Shown here: positions 6,327 to 9,828 of the stretch, piece by piece
Layout of the letters: every line of letters starts with the position of its first letter
Position numbering within the stretch: the stretch's first letter is position 1
Origin: Acetobacteraceae bacterium
GTDB lineage: Bacteria > Pseudomonadota > Alphaproteobacteria > Acetobacterales > Acetobacteraceae
NCBI GenBank assembly: GCA_027306955.1
Contig: DAHUXX010000285.1
Coordinates: 1-9,828 of the forward strand
Length of the DNA: 9,828 bases
Direction of reading: 5' to 3'
The notes under the pieces: model-generated
The model's database searches: none
The model's input: the letters and a program-made list of their open reading frames with translations, nothing else
Told to the model about the DNA's origin: nothing
Program-made: the position numbers and the translations under genes

Positions 6327-8408
6327 TTACGATTCCCGCGTGAGCAGAATTGAGCGGTCGGGCTGCAGCGAGGCGGTCCAGCCGGGCCCGACGAGGGTGG
6401 AGGTTTCGTCCTCGGCGATGATGGCGGGGCCGGCGAGCGGCGTGCCGGCGGTAAGCGAGCCGCGATCGACCACGCGCCATTGCGAAACCGTACCCCTCGC
6501 GGTGTCGCGCACGCGCTGCGTGCGCTCGCCTGCCGCACCCTGCGCCTCGCCGCGGACCCCGGGCCCCGCCGTCCGTTCCGTCGCGACGCGCACGGCGAAG
6601 CTCATCACCTCGACATCGGAGCCGGGCACCGGCCGGTCGTAGAAGCGCGCATAGGCGGCGTCGTAGTCGCGGCGAAGCTGTTCCACATCCGCCTGCGAGA
6701 GCGGCCAGCGCGGCAGCGCCACGGGAATCTCGTGCCCCTGGCCGACATAGCGCATGTAGGCGATGCCGCTGGTCGCGCTCGGCCGGCCGAAACTGCCCGC
6801 CGCCACCAGCGAAGCCGCCTCGCGCTCCATGGCGGCGAGCAGCGCGTTGACCGCTTCGCGATCGAAACGGCCGAGGCGCTGGTAGAGGCTGCGCACCACC
6901 TCGTAGGCGATGGGCGCGCGCAGAAACCCGATGGCGCTGCCCACGCCCGCCCCCGCCGGCACCAGCACGCGGCGCACGCCGAGCTTCTCCGCGACCCGGT
7001 AGCCGTGCACCGGCCCGCCGCCGCCGAAGGCGATCAGCGTGCGCCCCTCCTGCGTGGTGCCGGATTCCACCGCGTGCACGCGCGCGGCGTTGGCCATGTT
7101 CTCGTCCACCATCTCGACGATGCCGAGTGCGGCCATCTCCGCCTCCAGGTTGAGCGGCCGGCCGATGGTGGTCTCGACCGCGGTCCCGGCCGCCGCCGTG
7201 TCCAGCTTCATCGTGCCGCCGGCGAAACGCTCGGGGTCGTAGCGGCCGAGCAGCAGGTTGGCGTCCGTCACCGCGGGTCGCGTGCCGCCGCGGCCGTAGC
7301 ACGCCGGGCCGGGGTCGGCGCCGGCGCTCTGCGGCCCCACGGCGATGCGGCCGAGCGCATCGACGCCGGCGAGGCTGCCGCCGCCGGCGCCGATCTCCAC
7401 CATCTCGATCACCGGGATGCGCAGCGGCAGGCCGGAGCCCTTGCGGAAGCGGCCGACGCGCGCGACCTCGAAGCTGCGCGCGGTGTGCGGCGCATAGTCG
7501 TCGATGAGGCAGATCTTCGCGGTGGTGCCGCCCATGTCGAAGGAGAGCACGCGGTCGAGCCCGTTCGCCCGCGCGATGTCGGCGGCGAACAGCGCGCCGC
7601 CGGCGGGCCCGCTCTCCACCAGGCGGATCGGGAAGCGGCGGGCGGTCGCGAGCGTCGTGAGCCCGCCGCCCGAGAGCATCAGGAACACCGGTGCCGCGAG
7701 GCCCATGTCGCGCAGCGCCGTCTCCAGCCGGCCGAGATAGCGGTCCATCAGCGGCTGCACATAGGCGTTGGCGACGGTGGTGGAGAAACGCTCCCACTCG
7801 CGCATCTCGGGCGAGACCTCGGAGGCGAGTGAGACGGGAACCCTCGGCAGCACCTCGCGCACGATCCCCCGCGCGCGCTCCTCGTGCGCCGGGTTGACGA
7901 AGCCGTGCAGGAACCCGATGGCGATGCTCTCGGCGCCCGCCTCGCGCAGCGACCGCGCGGCGGCGGCGACGGCGGCCTCGTCCAGCGCCAGCAACACCCG
8001 CCCTTCGTTGTCGAGGCGTTCCGGAACGCCGAGGCGCATATGGCGCGCCACCAGCGGCTCCGGCAGGATGATGTCGAGGTCGTACTGGTCGTAGCGGCTC
8101 TCGTTGCCCAGCGCCAGCACGTCGCGGAAGCCGCTCGTGGTGACGAAGCCGGTGCGCGCGCCGCGCCGCTCGATGATGGCGTTGGTGGCGAGCGTGGTGC
8201 CGTGGATGACGAGCGCGATGTCGGCCGGCGCCATCGCCGCCTCGCGCAGGATCGCGGCGATGCCGGCGAGCACGCCCTCCTCCGGCGCCGCCTGCGTGGT
8301 CAGCACCTTGGCGGTCCAGCGGCGTTCCGGCGTTTCGAGGGCGAGGTCGGTGAAGGTGCCGCCGATATCGACGGCGAGACGGGCGGAGAGCCGGGCGTTT
8401 GCGGGCAT
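6327..8408 (-). CDS. hyuA: Hydantoinase/oxoprolinase family protein, alpha (ATP-binding) subunit
   Basis: A 693-aa HyuA-type subunit of the ASKHA fold, which binds ATP and phosphorylates the substrate amide before ring opening by the HyuAB complex. Residues about 10-190 are the N-terminal hydantoinase/oxoprolinase domain with the first phosphate loop D14-IGGTFTD and HGTTLATNAIIER (69-81). Residues about 205-490 are the central domain with MLSGGG (244-249), the second phosphate motif D291-MGGTTAK, GAGGGS (340-345), ADPGPACYGRGG (364-375) and FGGGGPVHGYRVAE (461-474). Residues about 500-693 are the C-terminal domain. The start at 8408 (MPANARLSARLAVDIGG) is the family norm. An in-frame ATG at 8489 would add 27 unconserved residues and nearly reach the divergent gene. 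N-methylhydantoinase, oxoprolinase and acetone-carboxylase-like members all share this build, so the substrate stays open. Confidence 0.93.
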   Translation of the reverse strand: MPANARLSARLAVDIGGTFTDLALETPERRWTAKVLTTQAAPEEGVLAGIAAILREAAMAPADIALVIHGTTLATNAIIERRGARTGFVTTSGFRDVLALGNESRYDQYDLDIILPEPLVARHMRLGVPERLDNEGRVLLALDEAAVAAAARSLREAGAESIAIGFLHGFVNPAHEERARGIVREVLPRVPVSLASEVSPEMREWERFSTTVANAYVQPLMDRYLGRLETALRDMGLAAPVFLMLSGGGLTTLATARRFPIRLVESGPAGGALFAADIARANGLDRVLSFDMGGTTAKICLIDDYAPHTARSFEVARVGRFRKGSGLPLRIPVIEMVEIGAGGGSLAGVDALGRIAVGPQSAGADPGPACYGRGGTRPAVTDANLLLGRYDPERFAGGTMKLDTAAAGTAVETTIGRPLNLEAEMAALGIVEMVDENMANAARVHAVESGTTQEGRTLIAFGGGGPVHGYRVAEKLGVRRVLVPAGAGVGSAIGFLRAPIAYEVVRSLYQRLGRFDREAVNALLAAMEREAASLVAAGSFGRPSATSGIAYMRYVGQGHEIPVALPRWPLSQADVEQLRRDYDAAYARFYDRPVPGSDVEVMSFAVRVATERTAGPGVRGEAQGAAGERTQRVRDTARGTVSQWRVVDRGSLTAGTPLAGPAIIAEDETSTLVGPGWTASLQPDRSILLTRES

Positions 8409-8439
8409 GCCCGGAAACTGCCGCGCGGCCCGGAAGCTG
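8409..8439 (-). repeat. Tandem 12-bp direct repeat touching the hyuA start codon
   Basis: GCCCGGAAACTG (8409-8420) and GCCCGGAAGCTG (8428-8439), given on the plus strand, differ at one base and are spaced 19 bp start to start, about two helix turns. The first copy abuts the hyuA ATG. The location in the 97-nt gap (8409-8505) between hyuA and the dehydrogenase fits a tandem operator, but chance similarity is possible. I see no firm promoter boxes in this gap. Confidence 0.35.
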
Positions 8440-8493
8440 GCAAGGCGGGGTTTCGCGCCCGCGCCCGCTGCGCCATGATGCGGCAACAATCAC

Positions 8494-8498
8494 GGGAG
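8494..8498 (+). promoter_or_regulatory. Ribosome binding site of the D-2-hydroxyacid dehydrogenase
   Basis: GGGAG ends 7 nt before the ATG at 8506, an ideal spacing, and supports that start. Confidence 0.65.
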
Positions 8499-8505
8499 CG
8501 GTCGC

Positions 8506-9468
8506 ATGTCCAAGCCAGTCCTCGCCATCACCCGCCGCCTGCCGCAGGCGGTGGAGGCGCGCGCGGCCGCCGAATTCGAGGCCAGGCTCTCCGAGGCGGA
8601 CATGCCGGTCATCCGCGCCGACATCCTGCGCATCAGCCAGGGGGCGGACGCGCTGCTGTGCTGCCCGGCGGAGCGGCTCGACGCGGGAACGATCCAGGCG
8701 CTGCCGGCGAGCATCAAGGTGATCGGCACGTTCAGCGTCGGCTTCGACCATATCGACCTCGCGGCCGCGAAGGCGCGCGCCATCCCGGTGGTGAACACGC
8801 CCGACGTGCTCAGCGTCGCCACCGCCGAATGCGCGATGCTCCTGATCCTGGCCGCGGCGCGCCGCGCGGGCGAGGGCGAGCGGCTGCTGCGCGCCGGCAA
8901 ATGGACCGGCTGGGCACCGACGCAGCTCATCGGCACGCAGGTTTCCGGCCGCAAGCTCGGCATCCTCGGCCTCGGGCGCATCGGGCGGGAGCTTGCCCGC
9001 ATGGCGCGCGGCTTCGGGATGGAGATCCACTACCACGACATCGCCCGCCTGCCGCCGGAGCTGGAGCAGGGTGCGACGTTCCACCCCACGGACGCGACCT
9101 TCCTGCCGCAATGCGAGGTGTTGTCGCTCAACACGCCAGGGGGCGAGGGCACGCGCGCGTGGCTGAACGCGGATCGCATCGCGCGGCTGCCCAGGGGCGG
9201 CATCGTGGTCAACGCCGCGCGCGGCACGCTGGTGGACGACAACGCCCTGATCGCCGCCCTGCGCGGCGGCCACCTCGCGGCGGCGGGGCTCGATGTCTAC
9301 AACGGCGAGCCGAACCTGCACGACGGCTATCGCGGCCTCGAGAACGCGGTGCTGCTGCCGCACCTCGGCAGCGCCACCGCCTCCACCCGCGACGCCATGG
9401 GATTTCTGGTTCTGGACGGCATCGCGGCGGTGCTGGCGGGCAGGACGCCGAAGAACCTCGTCGCGTAA
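8506..9468 (+). CDS. NAD(P)-dependent D-2-hydroxyacid dehydrogenase (glyoxylate/hydroxypyruvate reductase-like)
   Basis: A 320-aa cytoplasmic oxidoreductase that interconverts 2-keto acids and D-2-hydroxy acids. The split catalytic domain covers about 1-100 and 285-320, and the Rossmann domain about 100-285 carries G155-LGRIG160. The catalytic set is complete: R239 (NAARGTLVDD), E268 (NGEPN) and H286 (LLPHLGS). The substrate loop reads GTFSVGFDHIDL (74-85), as in glyoxylate/hydroxypyruvate reductases. D178 at the end of the second Rossmann strand (YHDIAR) favours NAD(H), by family rule rather than proof. Start is fixed by a GGGAG site. It diverges from hyuA across 97 nt and is followed after 74 nt by pntA. 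Candidate substrates are glyoxylate, hydroxypyruvate or a keto acid from the hyuAB pathway; the last is only a context guess. Confidence 0.93.
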   Translation: MSKPVLAITRRLPQAVEARAAAEFEARLSEADMPVIRADILRISQGADALLCCPAERLDAGTIQALPASIKVIGTFSVGFDHIDLAAAKARAIPVVNTPDVLSVATAECAMLLILAAARRAGEGERLLRAGKWTGWAPTQLIGTQVSGRKLGILGLGRIGRELARMARGFGMEIHYHDIARLPPELEQGATFHPTDATFLPQCEVLSLNTPGGEGTRAWLNADRIARLPRGGIVVNAARGTLVDDNALIAALRGGHLAAAGLDVYNGEPNLHDGYRGLENAVLLPHLGSATASTRDAMGFLVLDGIAAVLAGRTPKNLVA

Positions 9469-9477
9469 CGTCCCGCG

Positions 9478-9543
9478 TGCCTTGCCCCCGGTGCCCACGG
9501 TGGGCATAACGGGCCGATCCCAGCGCGGAAGGAAGGCAAGGCA
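9478..9543 (+). promoter_or_regulatory. Structured leader of pntA with two nested inverted repeats
   Basis: TGCCTTGCC (9478-9486) is the exact reverse complement of GGCAAGGCA (9535-9543), whose last base is the A of the pntA ATG. Between them lies a second perfect inverted repeat, TGCCCAC (9492-9498), one G, GTGGGCA (9500-9506). The outer pairing would hide the sequence between the Shine-Dalgarno and the start codon. There is no T tract, so a terminator for the upstream dehydrogenase is less likely than a translational or operator function, though neither is proven. Confidence 0.4.
9527..9536 (+). promoter_or_regulatory. Ribosome binding site of pntA
   Basis: The purine run GGAAGGAAGG contains AAGGA (9529-9533), 9 nt before the ATG at 9543, and decides this start. 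The last two bases lie in the 3' arm of the leader inverted repeat. Confidence 0.6.
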
Positions 9544-9828
9544 TGCGGCTTGCGGTGCTGAAGGAGCAGGCCGGCGAACCACGGGTCGCCGCGACGCCTG
9601 AAACTGTCAAGAAACTCAAAGTGTTAGGGCTCGACGTCGCGGTCCAGGCCGGGGCCGGCGCGCACGCCGCGATCGCCGACTCGGAGTACGCGGCCGCGGG
9701 TGCCGAGATCGCGCCCGACATGGCGGGCGCCGTCGCGGGCGCCTCCGTCGTGTTCTCCGTCCGCCCGCCGCAGGTCGGCGCACTGCCGCGCGGCTCGCTG
9801 CTGGTGTGCATCGCGGGCGCGCATGGCG
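9543..9828 (+). CDS. pntA: NAD(P) transhydrogenase subunit alpha, N-terminal part (truncated by window end)
   Basis: Ninety-five codons are visible before the window ends. The start, MRLAVLKEQAGEPRVAATPE followed by TVKKLKVLGLDVAVQAGAG, is the typical N-terminus of the alpha subunit of the proton-translocating transhydrogenase, with the VLKE, E-x-RVA-x-TPETV and AGAGAHAAIADSEY blocks. Alanine dehydrogenase and lysine-forming saccharopine-type enzymes share this fold, but the RVAATPETVKKL form favours PntA. The complete enzyme sits in the inner membrane and uses the proton gradient to reduce NADP+ with NADH; the visible part belongs to the soluble NAD(H)-binding domain I. Alphaproteobacteria often split alpha into PntAA and PntAB; the window cannot show which form applies. 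An AT-rich codon patch with a TTA leucine codon (9624-9626) lies early in the gene. Confidence 0.85.
   Translation, partial: MRLAVLKEQAGEPRVAATPETVKKLKVLGLDVAVQAGAGAHAAIADSEYAAAGAEIAPDMAGAVAGASVVFSVRPPQVGALPRGSLLVCIAGAHG

Noticed and set aside
3776..6343. 855-codon plus-strand open frame opposite map and hyuB
   Set aside because: Antisense shadow with His/Arg/Ala-biased sequence and no domain resemblance; the minus strand encodes two well-supported enzymes there.
6319..9582. Minus-strand open frame of over 1000 codons running across hyuA and the dehydrogenase
   Set aside because: It is out of frame with both clear genes, its composition is Arg-rich with no recognisable domain, and it spans a divergent promoter region.
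1..9828. CRISPR array, tRNA, rRNA, transposon ends, prophage or toxin-antitoxin system
   Set aside because: Reading both strands by eye, I saw no regularly spaced repeats, no cloverleaf-like sequence, no transposase or recombinase motifs, and no small gene pair; nearly all of the window is filled by recognisable metabolic or housekeeping genes.

Overview
The window looks like ordinary chromosome from a very GC-rich alphaproteobacterium. The gene families and their protein sequences are compatible with Acetobacteraceae (Roseomonas-like) or a related Rhodospirillales group. This rests on codon use, on the co-occurrence of map and radC, and on an alphaproteobacterial-style pntA start; no rRNA or marker gene confirms it. 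I found no phage, transposase, CRISPR array, tRNA or rRNA, and no clearly new multi-gene system.

Layout. Positions 2-157 (+) hold the C-terminal end of a TerC-like membrane protein, which converges on the next block with 6 nt between stop codons. Positions 164-2511 (-) hold radC followed by a sulfatase/phosphonate monoester hydrolase-like enzyme. The two overlap by 4 nt (GTGA) and look translationally coupled. A glutathione S-transferase-like gene, 2596-3228 (+), diverges from radC and converges on a hotdog thioesterase, with a strong hairpin at 3230-3265 between them. Positions 3264-8408 (-) read, in transcription order, hyuA, hyuB, map, thioesterase, all close together. hyuA and hyuB encode the two subunits of a hydantoinase/5-oxoprolinase-type enzyme and are separated by 4 nt. 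An 84-nt gap with two small palindromes separates hyuB from map. Diverging from hyuA is a D-2-hydroxyacid dehydrogenase, 8506-9468 (+). After a 74-nt leader containing nested inverted repeats comes the start of pntA, the alpha subunit of the proton-translocating NAD(P) transhydrogenase (9543 to the window edge).

Function. hyuAB plausibly opens a cyclic amide or lactam (hydantoin or 5-oxoproline type) using ATP. The divergent dehydrogenase would interconvert a 2-keto acid and a 2-hydroxy acid; a shared pathway is only inferred. map is housekeeping (removal of N-terminal methionine). radC is a widely conserved JAMM-fold gene of unresolved function. The sulfatase-like enzyme needs formylglycine maturation by an enzyme not present here. 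The points most worth a second look are the structured pntA leader, the radC-sulfatase coupling, the interrupted map-radC neighbourhood, and a G8 tract in hyuB. All gaps between genes are under 100 nt.
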